Below are positions 16,324-25,490 of a DNA stretch of 45,172 nucleotides, one piece after another. The notes under the pieces are model-generated. The model was not told the origin of the DNA and did no database searches. It saw nothing but the letters and a program-made list of their open reading frames with translations. The position numbers and the translations under genes were made by a program. Position 1 is the stretch's first letter. Every line of letters begins with the position of its first letter. Origin of the DNA: Nocardia asiatica NBRC 100129 (GTDB lineage: Bacteria; Actinomycetota; Actinomycetes; Mycobacteriales; Mycobacteriaceae); assembly GCF_000308415.1 (NCBI RefSeq), contig NZ_BAFS01000213.1, forward strand, positions 1 to 45,172, read 5' to 3'.

Positions 16324-17568
16324 TCAGGCGAAACGCATCGGGGGGCACGCCGGAAATCGAACCGGTAGCGTCGCCAATGCGCGATGGAACTGCCCGGGCC
16401 TCCAATCCAGTTGCTGCGCAGAAGTTTGCGGACGGATATCCGGCAGGGCATCGAGCAGCAGGTCGATGCCCTGCGAGGCGATCGTCAGGGCAAGGGACTG
16501 AGCCGGACAAGCGTGCGGACCGGCCCCCCACGCCAGGTGCGACCGGTTGCCTCTGCGGTCACCGCCCACGACGGGATCGTTATTGCACGCTGCCAAGCTG
16601 ATGACCACCGGTTGATCAGCCGGCAGCCACACATCGCCGACGAGTTGCGGCTGTATGGGGTAACTCACGCACCAGTTCGCCAACGGCGGGTCCTCGAACA
16701 GCACGGCATCGATAGCGTCGCGGGTAGCCATGGCGCCGCTGAGAACCTCGCCGCCGTAGTGCTCGTCGGTCATCAACAGCAGCAACGCGTTGAGAATGAG
16801 GTTGCAGGTCGGCTCCGTGCCCATCGAGAACAGCAGCGCCGCCTGATTGACCATCTCCATGAGATCGAGCCGGTCCGGATGCCTCAGCAGCTCCGAGGTC
16901 AGATCGTCGCCTGGCTCGGCCTGCTTCTGCTGGACGACTCCGATCAGAGCTTGGACGAAACGCTGCTGCCCTTCCTCGGCGCCTACCCCCTCCAGCATCG
17001 CGGCCATCCCCTGGTAAGCCGCGGCCGCGGCGTTCTCGGGGAAGCCCATCAGTTCACTCAGGACCCGGAAGGTCAGCGGAAACGCGTAGTCCATACGCAG
17101 GTCGGCGGTGCCACGGTCGCAGAAGCTGTTGATCAGCGCTTCGGCGGCCCGCGCGACCGCGTCGTGCACCTGGTGCAGGTCGACGGTTTCCAACGCCGCG
17201 ATGATGGTGCGCCGGTACCGCTCGTGTTCCGCACCTGCGGTTCGCAGCGCATTCTTGCGATAGCCCAGCATCGGCAGCAGCGGACAACCCGGCGAGGCGT
17301 TCTTCTCCCACCGGCGGGAATCGGCGGGAAAGTGCGCCTCGTCGTTGAGGATTTGCACGGCCACCTGGTAGCCGATCACGAGCGTCGCCGGCACACCCGC
17401 AGAAAGCTCGATCGGTACCAACGGTCCGTGACGTCGCATATCCCCGTAGACGCGGTGCGGATCGGCCGCGAACGAGGGGTCATCCAGCCGAACATGCGAC
17501 TCGGCGGATACCGGGGACCCGAACGCGATCGGGGATTCGCCACGCAGACCCGGCTCTGTACTGCTCAA
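16324..17568 (-). CDS. Cytochrome P450 of the CYP157-like type, lacking the ExxR motif
   Basis: A ~414-residue P450. The heme-thiolate loop is HLAWGAGPHACPAQS with the cysteine at about residue 354. The I-helix reads FSMGTEPTCN instead of the usual AGxxT. Where the K-helix ExxR should stand the sequence is LFEDPPLANWCVSYP, with no arginine. Loss of ExxR is a known oddity of CYP157 enzymes, which in Streptomyces accompany the conservon (cvn) operons. The other four conservon genes are not here. I take a TTG at 17568 with AGGG before it as the start; an ATG at 17691 would add 41 basic, unmatched residues. Confidence 0.85.
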   Translation of the reverse strand: MSSTEPGLRGESPIAFGSPVSAESHVRLDDPSFAADPHRVYGDMRRHGPLVPIELSAGVPATLVIGYQVAVQILNDEAHFPADSRRWEKNASPGCPLLPMLGYRKNALRTAGAEHERYRRTIIAALETVDLHQVHDAVARAAEALINSFCDRGTADLRMDYAFPLTFRVLSELMGFPENAAAAAYQGMAAMLEGVGAEEGQQRFVQALIGVVQQKQAEPGDDLTSELLRHPDRLDLMEMVNQAALLFSMGTEPTCNLILNALLLLMTDEHYGGEVLSGAMATRDAIDAVLFEDPPLANWCVSYPIQPQLVGDVWLPADQPVVISLAACNNDPVVGGDRRGNRSHLAWGAGPHACPAQSLALTIASQGIDLLLDALPDIRPQTSAQQLDWRPGQFHRALATLPVRFPACPPMRFA

Positions 17569-17691
17569 CGCGCGACCCTCGCGCGCGGTGCCGCGTCGTG
17601 TCCTTTTCCGCCTGCTGCGGGACGGCTCGGCGTCAGTTGTGTGCGCACGCGAGGAAACCCTACCGAAAGCGTTGCAGTCCAGCATCTTCAA

Positions 17692-18088
17692 CGAACACAG
17701 CGCGGTAGCCTTCTTCTTGTACAGAGCTGTCGACAGGTTGACGGAGGACCTCCGGAACTGCCTCCGTCAGCGCTGAGCCCCCTGACCCACGCGTCCAAAG
17801 GGTCGGTATTGCAGCTGCGGTGGAGTTCGCGGAGGTTGTTCGCTTCGACCCAGTCGCGGTGGCTGAGCACCATGGCGCGCAGCCGCGCCGCATCGAGACT
17901 CCCGTCGTCCGCGCTGAGCGCCGCGGCGCGGGTCTGCCGCTGTTCGCTCACGTCGACGGAATCGCCCGGGCGACGTTCGACCGCATCATCCGCCGACGAG
18001 TCACAGACGGTTCGGCACGCGCGACCGAACGGCGCGCGGCCTGTTCGGAACACTGGCGCTTCCCGGCGGATCGGACTACCTTGCGGCC
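17692..18088. other. 397-base intergenic region with a long hairpin
   Basis: TGACGGAGG (17739-17747) pairs with CCTCCGTCA (17761-17769), a 9-bp stem with a 13-base loop. A minus-strand frame (17688-18053) contains LRAMVLSHRDWVEANNLREL, which looks partly protein-like, but I cannot assign it and its tail is low in complexity. The promoter of the MgtE-like gene presumably lies in the last 100 bases. Confidence 0.4.
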
Positions 18089-19066
18089 GTGGAACCGACT
18101 GTGCGAAGCGTGGAGCTGTTCGAAACGGCGGCGGCTCATGCCACCCGTGACGTGCCGATCGCCCATCCCGGGGAAACGGCCGACGATGTCCTGGCCCGTA
18201 TGCGCGGCGGCCGATTCGCCAGCGCGGCGGTGATAGCGGTGTGTGACGGCACTCGGCTGGCCGGTCTGATCACGATCGAGAATCTGCTCGCGGCACCCGC
18301 CGGGACGGCCGTCGGTGCCGTGATGGACCCCGATCCGCCGACGATCGCCGGGCACAAGGACCAGGAGGCGGCGGTGTGGGAGGCGTTGCGGCATGAGGAA
18401 CCGGGGCTCGCGGTCGTCGACGCCGATGGCCGATGGCTCGGGCTCATTCCACCGCAGCGGCTGTTGACGGTGCTGCTGCAGGAACACGACGAGGATGTCG
18501 CCCGGCTCTCCGGATATCTGAAATCCGCGACCGGCGCCCGGACAGCGACCGTCGAACCGATCGCCCGCCGACTGTGGCACCGCTTACCGTGGCTGCTGGT
18601 GGGACTCGTCGGCGCGATGCTTGCCGCGGGTGTGATGGATATCTTCCACGCCGAACTGGAGCGCGAGCTCCTTGTCGCATTCTTCATCCCCGGCGTGGTC
18701 TACCTGGCCGACGCGGTCGGCACCCAGACCGAGGCGCTGGTGATCCGCGGCCTTGCGGTCGGTGTCGGCATCCGTCGCATCGTCCACCGTGAATCCGTCA
18801 CCGGCCTGCTCATCGGGCTGCTGATCGCCGTCGTCTCCTACCCGCTCACGTTGACGTTCTGGGGCGCACCGGACGTGTCGCTGGCGGTCGCGATCTCCCT
18901 ACTGGCCGCATGCTCGGTCGCCGCGGTCGTGGCGATGGGTCTGCCGTGGACGATGTCGAAACTGAAGATCGATCCGGCCTTCGGCTCCGGACCATTGGCA
19001 ACCGTGGTCCAAGACCTCCTTTCGATCCTCATATACCTGGGAGTGACCGCACTCGTCGTGACCTGA
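18089..19066 (+). CDS. mgtE: Short MgtE-type magnesium/divalent cation transporter with CBS domains
   Basis: A 325-residue protein. Residues ~18-145 form a CBS pair (AVIAVCDGTRLAGLITIENL and GLAVVDADGRWLGLIPPQRLL). From ~165 there are about five transmembrane helices of the MgtE channel domain: PWLLVGLVGAMLAAGVMD, FFIPGVVYLADAVGTQTEAL, and DPAFGSGPLATVVQDLLSIL, the last being the conserved pore-helix segment. The N-terminal superhelical gating domain of full MgtE proteins (~450 residues) is missing, a variant known in actinobacteria. The start is GTG. Its end lies 9 bases from the end of the convergent CtpI gene. Confidence 0.88.
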   Translation: MEPTVRSVELFETAAAHATRDVPIAHPGETADDVLARMRGGRFASAAVIAVCDGTRLAGLITIENLLAAPAGTAVGAVMDPDPPTIAGHKDQEAAVWEALRHEEPGLAVVDADGRWLGLIPPQRLLTVLLQEHDEDVARLSGYLKSATGARTATVEPIARRLWHRLPWLLVGLVGAMLAAGVMDIFHAELERELLVAFFIPGVVYLADAVGTQTEALVIRGLAVGVGIRRIVHRESVTGLLIGLLIAVVSYPLTLTFWGAPDVSLAVAISLLAACSVAAVVAMGLPWTMSKLKIDPAFGSGPLATVVQDLLSILIYLGVTALVVT

Positions 19067-19075
19067 TGGCGGACG

Positions 19076-22000
19076 TCACCCGGAGGCGCTTGCAGGAGGA
19101 GGATGCTCTTCGTCGCGGTGGCGCGCTACCGCGGGCGCGAACAGCAGTGTGCCGACAGCGCCCGCCGTAGCAGCGGTGCCGGCGATGAGCAGGCCGACGG
19201 GGCCTACCGGTCGGCATCCGAACAACTGACTCGGTCCTGGCGTCTCGACGATGCCGAGCAGCGCTGCCGCTGATACGACGGCCGCGCCGACGACGACCGG
19301 GTCGGTCGGCCGCAGCACCGCGGTCTCGCCCAACTGGGCGCCGACGATGCTCAGCAGGGTGACCGTGCGAGCTCGCTCGGCGGTACCGGTGAGGCGGGCA
19401 GCCAGGTAGCCGCCCGCGCCTGCCAGACCGGTCGCGACACCGTTCACGGTGATCCGTTCGGTGAGCAGTGGGCCGATCGAGCGGTCCGGGCCCTCCGCGA
19501 GCAGATGCTCCGGATCGAGGTGGGGCACCGGGCGCATGGCGATGGCCAGCGCCGGGATCGTGTCGGTGAACAAGTTGCACAGCAGCAGCTGGCGGGCGGT
19601 GAGCGGGGTCCTGCCGGTCAGCAGACTCACGCCGCCGATCACCGCGATCTCGCCGTAGTTGTGACCGAGCAGGTTGGCGACCGCGTCGCGGACCGCCACC
19701 CACAGGGCACGGCCCTCGATGAGCGCGTCGACGATGCTGCCGATGTGGTCCTCGACGAGCACCACGTCGGCGGCGTGGCGGGCCGCTTCGGTACTGCGGC
19801 CGCTGCCGAGGGCGATACCGACGTCGGCGAGCCGGATCGCGGCCGCGTCGTTCACACCATCACCGGTCATGGCGACACAGTGCCCAGCCCTGCGGTAGGC
19901 AGCCACCAGCCGGACTTTGTGGGCCGGCGTGACCCGGGCACAGACGGACACCCCGGGCAGCAGTGCGTCGAGCGCGTCGTCATCGAGGCGGTCGAGCTCT
20001 GGGCCGGTGACGACATCGGTGCTGCCGTCGGACGCGGACGGCAGCCCGACCTCGGTGGCCAGCCAGCGGGCCGTCGCAGGATGGTCGCCGCTGATCAGCA
20101 CAGGCCGCACACCCGCGCGGGTGATTCGATCCAGGGCGTCCGCGGCGTGGCCGCGTGGCGGGTCGGAGAGGACCAAGAACCCGGCCAGGGTGAGTCCCAT
20201 GACGTCGTCTTCGGTCAGCTCGGCCACCGATGGCGCGCCGAGCCGGCGGGTGGCGACGGCGAGCACTCGGCCGCCGTCTCCCGCCAGTTCCTCGACCAGT
20301 TCGTAGAGCTGGCTGCGGCGATCACTGTCCACCTCGACGTGGCCCGCGGTGGGGTGTTCGTGGTGGGCGCAGCGGCTCAGGATCGTCTCGGGAGCCCCGA
20401 CGACGCTCAGTCGTACACCGTCCTCGTCCGGGACGACGACCGCGTGGTAAGCCCGGCCCGACTCGTAGGTCAGCTCGGCCAGTGCGGCCGCGGGCTCTGT
20501 GAGCCCCGCGGCCGTCGCGGCGGTGACGATGGCGTCGTCGGTGCTGCCCGGGCGACGTCGTCGCGGCAGGGTGGTCGCTGCCACAGCATGGGCGGTGGCG
20601 AGGATCCGCCGGTGCCTGCCGGGGAGCTGATCGGCAGCGGCACCTAGCTGTCCGTCGTGCACGGCGGTGACGCGCAGGATTCCATGGGTGAGGGTGCCGG
20701 TCTTGTCCACGCACAGCACATCGACCCGGCCGAGCGCCTCCACCGCTCGCTTGTGGCGGACCAGCACACCCCGTTCGGCAAGGCGTCTTGCCCCGGCCAG
20801 CTGGGCGGCGGTGGCGAGGATCGGCAGGCCCTCGGGGACGGCCGCCACCGTGAGGCTCACCCCGGCGGCCAGCGTCTCGGCCAGTGGGGCGCCCCGGGCG
20901 AGGTTGGCGAGCATGGTGACGACCCCCGCCCCGAGTGCGACCGGTGTGGCGCGCGCCGCCAACGCCTCGAGGCGGATCTCCACCCCGGTGCGCGGTGAGG
21001 TGACGCCGCGGGCAGCCCGTCCGGCGGCGGTGTCGGCCCCGACCGCTACCACTACGGCACTGGCTCGCCCGGTCGCGACGGCGGTGCCGGCGAACAACAT
21101 GCAGGTCTGGTCGGCCAGTGCCTCCGCTTCGATCGCCGCGGGAACCTTGGCCACCGGCAGTGACTCGCCGGTCAGCGCGGATTCATCGATCTCCAGGCCC
21201 TCGGCCTCGAGCAGGCGGCAGTCGGCGGGCACCCCTTCGCCAGGACCGAGCCGAATGATGTCGCCGACGACCAGTTCGTCAGCGAAGACGCCACGTTCGG
21301 TCCCGTCGCGGCGGACCCGGACCCGCTGGGCGGCTACCCGGTCGAGCGCGGCAAGGGCCCGGTCGGCCCCGAGCTGTTGCAGAGCGCCGATTCCGGCGTC
21401 GGCGAAGACGACGGCGCCCACCATGGCCGCGTCGAGCATGGACCCGACCGCCACCGAAAGTGCGGCGCCCGCCGCGAGCACCGGTGTGAGCGGGTTGCGC
21501 AACTCGTTGGCGATATGAACCAGCAACTGCCGAGGCGCGCTCGGTACGGCAACCGGCGGCGGGCGGCGGGCACCCGCCTCGGCGGCGGTCAACCCTTCCG
21601 GGCTACTCCCCAAACGAGCGAGCACCTCGGCGGGCGGGACGCGATGCCAGTCGTCCTCCGCCTGCGCCTTCGGGGCCGGGGGGACCAGCCGCAACGCGCT
21701 CAGGCGCCCGTGTGCCAGAGCGACCAGGGCCGCCGCGTCGACACCCAGCGAGACGGGCCATGCCCGCCGATGCCGCCACGGCACCGGGACGCCGAGCAGG
21801 ACGAGCGCGCTCGCCGCCGACCCGGCCAGCGCCAGCAGCACGCTGTGCCGGCTGATGTCCCGGGCGAGCCGGCAGGCGTCGAGCACGGCCGCGACGCCGA
21901 CCGGCCCGTCGACGGCGATGAGGTCGGCATGCCACGGCACCGGATGCTCCGGATAGGGCGCGACCGCGACGCCGCAGTCCGCGGCGGCGAGCGCGGCCTC

Positions 22001-23263
22001 GTCGGCGCCCGCGACAACCGCGACGACGTGGCCTTCGCGTTGCAGCCGCGCGACGACTTCGGTGAGATCCGTCGGATCTTCCTCGGGTCCGGATTTGGGC
22101 TCGTACCGGACGATCTCGATGTCGTGGCCGGTCACCGGCTCCGGCGGTGGCGTGTCACCGAGCAGGTCCATGTCGATCACCAGACGGTCGACATGGTCGA
22201 GTATTCGCAGCGGTTCCGGCCGCACCACGAGCACGTCGCAGCGACCCAGGTACTCCGTCACTCCGGCGGCGAATGCCTCGCGCCCGAGCCTGGCGGCCTT
22301 GGCAACCCCCGCGCTGACCACGTCGACGGCACCCTGCGCCTGATGAGAAAGCGGGATGGTGGTCAATGCGGCGGCTATGGTCGCCATCAAGTCGCCCTCG
22401 TCATAGCGTTCGATCGGGCCCGGGGGCAGCGGGATCGGCCGCGGCGCGCGGTGCTCCGGTAGCGGCTGGGCCGGCGGGGCGGTCGCGTACAGCACCGGCT
22501 CCAGCTGCGCGAAGGTCTGCGCGCGGGAACGCTCCTGCCGCAACAGCAGCACCCGGTGGACGAGGTCGACGACCGGACTGAGCAGCTGTCGCTCCAGGGC
22601 ACCGGCGGTGGCGGCCGCGATGCCCAGGGCCAGCTCCACTTCGGTCACCCCGAATCGCCGCTGCAGCGGGGCGCGCAGCCGCTCCTGGTTCTGCACGAAC
22701 GCGATGACGGGTGCGAGTTCGATCGGCGTCGAGCGCCCGGGCAGGCGCAGCAGTGTGCCCAGGGCGGCGACGCCGACCGCGGCCACGTCGGCGACCGCCG
22801 CGATGGCGTACCAGGCCGCTGCGGTCCGATCGGTGGGATGTGTGGCCACCGCTGCGGTGAAGGGCCCCTCGACGTCGGCGGCGGTCTCCGCTTCCTCCAC
22901 AGCGGCGACGATGACGGCCGAGTCGAACGCCTCTGAGGACCTCCTGGCGACCACGAGACGTCCGCACCCGGCGTCGAGGCGTGCCCAGGCCACCCCGGGC
23001 AGGCGGCCGACCCGCGCGGTCAGGTCCGTAGCGAACGCCTCCAGCAGTTCCGGCGCCGGTCCGTGCACCGCGACATGTACGCGGTCGTCGCCGGACCATA
23101 CGACGCGGGCGTGACCCAGGGCTTCCGACAGCACGGTGTTCAACGCGTTCGCAGCAGATGCCGGGGCGCGCAGTGCACCGGCCGCGGCCGTCGGGACCCG
23201 CAACGAATTCACCGCGAGCACCGGAACACGCAACAATCTCTCGAGATAGCCGCCTAACACCAT
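19076..23263 (-). CDS. ctpI: Giant cation-transporting P-type ATPase, CtpI-like
   Basis: About 1395 residues, the largest gene here. The catalytic half has the TGES loop (ALTGESLPVAK), the phosphorylated aspartate in DKTGTLTHG (D853), MTGDGVNDAAAIRLADVGIA and the membrane motif AAVPEGLPILA. The N-terminal ~600 residues carry an HMA-like fold without a CxxC and then a degenerate second P-domain end near residues 405-440 (VAVVAGADEAALAAADCGVA, where an active enzyme has GDGVND). This matches the mycobacterial CtpI/CtpH class, whose ion is unproven. The ATG at 23263 has GGAG before it; a TTG at 23347 would extend it by 28 residues. It is convergent with mgtE and downstream of fadD. Confidence 0.9.
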   Translation of the reverse strand: MVLGGYLERLLRVPVLAVNSLRVPTAAAGALRAPASAANALNTVLSEALGHARVVWSGDDRVHVAVHGPAPELLEAFATDLTARVGRLPGVAWARLDAGCGRLVVARRSSEAFDSAVIVAAVEEAETAADVEGPFTAAVATHPTDRTAAAWYAIAAVADVAAVGVAALGTLLRLPGRSTPIELAPVIAFVQNQERLRAPLQRRFGVTEVELALGIAAATAGALERQLLSPVVDLVHRVLLLRQERSRAQTFAQLEPVLYATAPPAQPLPEHRAPRPIPLPPGPIERYDEGDLMATIAAALTTIPLSHQAQGAVDVVSAGVAKAARLGREAFAAGVTEYLGRCDVLVVRPEPLRILDHVDRLVIDMDLLGDTPPPEPVTGHDIEIVRYEPKSGPEEDPTDLTEVVARLQREGHVVAVVAGADEAALAAADCGVAVAPYPEHPVPWHADLIAVDGPVGVAAVLDACRLARDISRHSVLLALAGSAASALVLLGVPVPWRHRRAWPVSLGVDAAALVALAHGRLSALRLVPPAPKAQAEDDWHRVPPAEVLARLGSSPEGLTAAEAGARRPPPVAVPSAPRQLLVHIANELRNPLTPVLAAGAALSVAVGSMLDAAMVGAVVFADAGIGALQQLGADRALAALDRVAAQRVRVRRDGTERGVFADELVVGDIIRLGPGEGVPADCRLLEAEGLEIDESALTGESLPVAKVPAAIEAEALADQTCMLFAGTAVATGRASAVVVAVGADTAAGRAARGVTSPRTGVEIRLEALAARATPVALGAGVVTMLANLARGAPLAETLAAGVSLTVAAVPEGLPILATAAQLAGARRLAERGVLVRHKRAVEALGRVDVLCVDKTGTLTHGILRVTAVHDGQLGAAADQLPGRHRRILATAHAVAATTLPRRRRPGSTDDAIVTAATAAGLTEPAAALAELTYESGRAYHAVVVPDEDGVRLSVVGAPETILSRCAHHEHPTAGHVEVDSDRRSQLYELVEELAGDGGRVLAVATRRLGAPSVAELTEDDVMGLTLAGFLVLSDPPRGHAADALDRITRAGVRPVLISGDHPATARWLATEVGLPSASDGSTDVVTGPELDRLDDDALDALLPGVSVCARVTPAHKVRLVAAYRRAGHCVAMTGDGVNDAAAIRLADVGIALGSGRSTEAARHAADVVLVEDHIGSIVDALIEGRALWVAVRDAVANLLGHNYGEIAVIGGVSLLTGRTPLTARQLLLCNLFTDTIPALAIAMRPVPHLDPEHLLAEGPDRSIGPLLTERITVNGVATGLAGAGGYLAARLTGTAERARTVTLLSIVGAQLGETAVLRPTDPVVVGAAVVSAAALLGIVETPGPSQLFGCRPVGPVGLLIAGTAATAGAVGTLLFAPAVARHRDEEHPPPASASG

Positions 23264-23538
23264 GGACTCCGCGATCGGTCGGCCGGTCGGAGCCCTCTGC
23301 TCGGCCGGTAGCGGCTGCCGAGTGCGGGGGCGTCGAACGCGCGGCAAATCTCGCGGGAACGCGCCGCGCTCGAGGACCGCTCACCCACAGTCATCCTCCC
23401 TCGACGTTCGCAGGACTCGGTAACCTCAGCAAACCCGGCGGGTGACCAAGCGGGATAGGGCACAACGGGGCCGACCGGCGGTGACCTTCGTCTTGCGTGA
23501 GAGTGTCGGGGAAGCGGAGTGACGGTCAGCGATCGACT

Positions 23539-25380
23539 TCAGCGATAGAGGGCGTCGATGCTGGCGGCGAGGTTGTCGACGACTATCTTGCGGCGCAGTT
23601 TCATACTCGGTGTCAGATCGCCTGCCTCGACGGACAGCTCGTGATCGATGATGTCGAATTTCTTGATCTGTTCCCAGCGATTGAGTTGGGTGTTCAAGTG
23701 GTCGACGTAGCCGGCGATCACGTCGTGGGTCTTCGCGTCCCGCGCGATGTCGGCCAGCGGTTTGTCCGCCAGGCCGTGCTTGCCGGCCCATTCGGTGATG
23801 CTCTGGGCGTCCAGGCCGACCAGCGCGACGCAATAGGGCCGGGTCTCTCCGTAGACGATGAATTCCGCCGCGTACGGGCATATTCCCTTGAATGTGGCGG
23901 CAATCGCGGAGGGCGCGACGTACTTGCCCTGCGAGGTTTTGAACAAGTCCTTCTTGCGGTCGGTGATGTGCAGGAAGCCGTCTGCGTCGATCTCGCCGAT
24001 GTCGCCGGTGCGGAACCAGCCGTACGCGTCGAAAGTCTCGGCGGTGGCGTCGGGGCGGTCATGATAACCGCTCATCACACCTGGGCTTCTGAGCAGGATC
24101 TCGCCGTCCTCGGCGATCTTCACCTCGGTGCCGGGGAACGGCTTGCCCACCGTTCCGAACCGGTATGCCTCCGGGCGGTTGATGAACGAGGCCGCCGCGG
24201 TCTCGGTCAGGCCGTAACCTTCGAGCACGATGATGCCGATCGCGTCGAACCATTGCGCGACATCGCGGTCCAAGGGGGCCGCTGCCGAAACGAAGTACCG
24301 TATCCGACCGCCGAAGCGTGCACGGACTTTGGAGAGCACCAGCTTGTCGGCGACTTTGTGCTGCAATGAAACCAGCAACGACGGATCCTTGCCGGCCTGT
24401 CTCGCACGCGAGACTTTCAGGCCGACGCCGACGGCCCAGTCGAAGAGTTTCTTCTTGATCCCGCCTTCTTCGGCCACTATGCCCTCGATACGGGCATGCG
24501 CCTTCTCGAAGATGCGCGGGGCGGCCGCCACGATGGTGGGGTGCAGGATCGTGAGGTTGTCCACTATCTTCTCCACCCGGCCGTCGATTGCCGTGGGATA
24601 GCCGATCAGTGGTGACAGCGCGAGCATCACCTTGCCGAACGCGTGGGACAGCGGCAGCCACAAGAAGTTCAGATCGTCGGGGCCCAGCACATGCAACGCG
24701 TCGATTGCCGCGGCGCTGTAGGTCCATGCCGAATGCGGCAGCCTCACCCCCTTCGGGGTGCCGGTCGTCCCAGAGGTGTACATGATGCTGCCCAGGTGCT
24801 CGGGCCGGATGCCGCGGATGCGGTCGGCCACCACGTCGGGCGATTCGGCGAGCAGTGCGCGTCCGCGCTCTTCGAGGTCGTCGAGAGTGATCACCCAGTT
24901 TCCGTCGCCCTCGCCGTCGAGGATCACCACCTGCCGCACGTCGGGCAACTCGGCGCGGTGCTCGATCAGTTTGCCCACTTGGGCCTGATCCTCGGCGACG
25001 ACGACACGGCTGCCCGAGTTGGCGACGATGAACGCGACGCCGGGGGCGTTGGTGGTGGGGTACACGGTGGTGGTGGCCGCACCGGCGCACATCACGGCGA
25101 AATCGGCGAGCACCCATTCGTACCGCGTGGACGACACCAGGGCGACCCGGTCCTCGGCTTGGATTCCCAGTGCGATCAGCCCGGCGGCGAGGATGTCGAC
25201 GCGGTCACCGAACTGTCTCCAGGACACGCTGGTCCAGCGCTCGCCGTCGGGAAATCGGAATGCCTCCGCGTCCGGAGTCGCGGTGATGCGGTCGACGAGC
25301 ATCTGGGCGACCGAGGATGCCCGGTGCTCGATCTTGCTGAGATCGGGAAGTTCCTCGGATTCCCGCAGGAACGTCATCAC
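23539..25380 (-). CDS. Long-chain fatty-acid-CoA ligase (FadD15-like)
   Basis: A 613-residue adenylate-forming enzyme that activates fatty acids with ATP and CoA. The AMP-binding loop is IMYTSGTTGTPKGVRLPH, the adenine motif is IIVLEGYGLTETAAA, and the hinge region is YGWFRTGDIGEIDADGF. The catalytic lysine region near the C-terminus is DLTPSMKLRRKIV. The long form with an insertion near ILHPTIVAAAPRIFEKA fits the FadD15/long-chain subgroup. It would supply acyl-CoA to the two WS/DGATs. The start is the double ATG at 25380/25377. It precedes ctpI by 275 bases and follows the USP-GNAT gene by 110. Confidence 0.93.
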   Translation of the reverse strand: MMTFLRESEELPDLSKIEHRASSVAQMLVDRITATPDAEAFRFPDGERWTSVSWRQFGDRVDILAAGLIALGIQAEDRVALVSSTRYEWVLADFAVMCAGAATTTVYPTTNAPGVAFIVANSGSRVVVAEDQAQVGKLIEHRAELPDVRQVVILDGEGDGNWVITLDDLEERGRALLAESPDVVADRIRGIRPEHLGSIMYTSGTTGTPKGVRLPHSAWTYSAAAIDALHVLGPDDLNFLWLPLSHAFGKVMLALSPLIGYPTAIDGRVEKIVDNLTILHPTIVAAAPRIFEKAHARIEGIVAEEGGIKKKLFDWAVGVGLKVSRARQAGKDPSLLVSLQHKVADKLVLSKVRARFGGRIRYFVSAAAPLDRDVAQWFDAIGIIVLEGYGLTETAAASFINRPEAYRFGTVGKPFPGTEVKIAEDGEILLRSPGVMSGYHDRPDATAETFDAYGWFRTGDIGEIDADGFLHITDRKKDLFKTSQGKYVAPSAIAATFKGICPYAAEFIVYGETRPYCVALVGLDAQSITEWAGKHGLADKPLADIARDAKTHDVIAGYVDHLNTQLNRWEQIKKFDIIDHELSVEAGDLTPSMKLRRKIVVDNLAASIDALYR

Positions 25381-25490
25381 TCCATTCTACGAAGCCTTCG
25401 GCCGATCGATGGGGTGCTCGGACGAGAAAAGTATGCGTCCGGAAAGTACGGCATGATTCTCGAAATCGGTCCGGACGCGGAGATCGTCCC

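Noticed and set aside
17688..18053. 121-residue minus-strand frame upstream of the P450
   Set aside because: Partly protein-like but with no ribosome-binding site, no known family and a low-complexity end; listed only as gene-free sequence.
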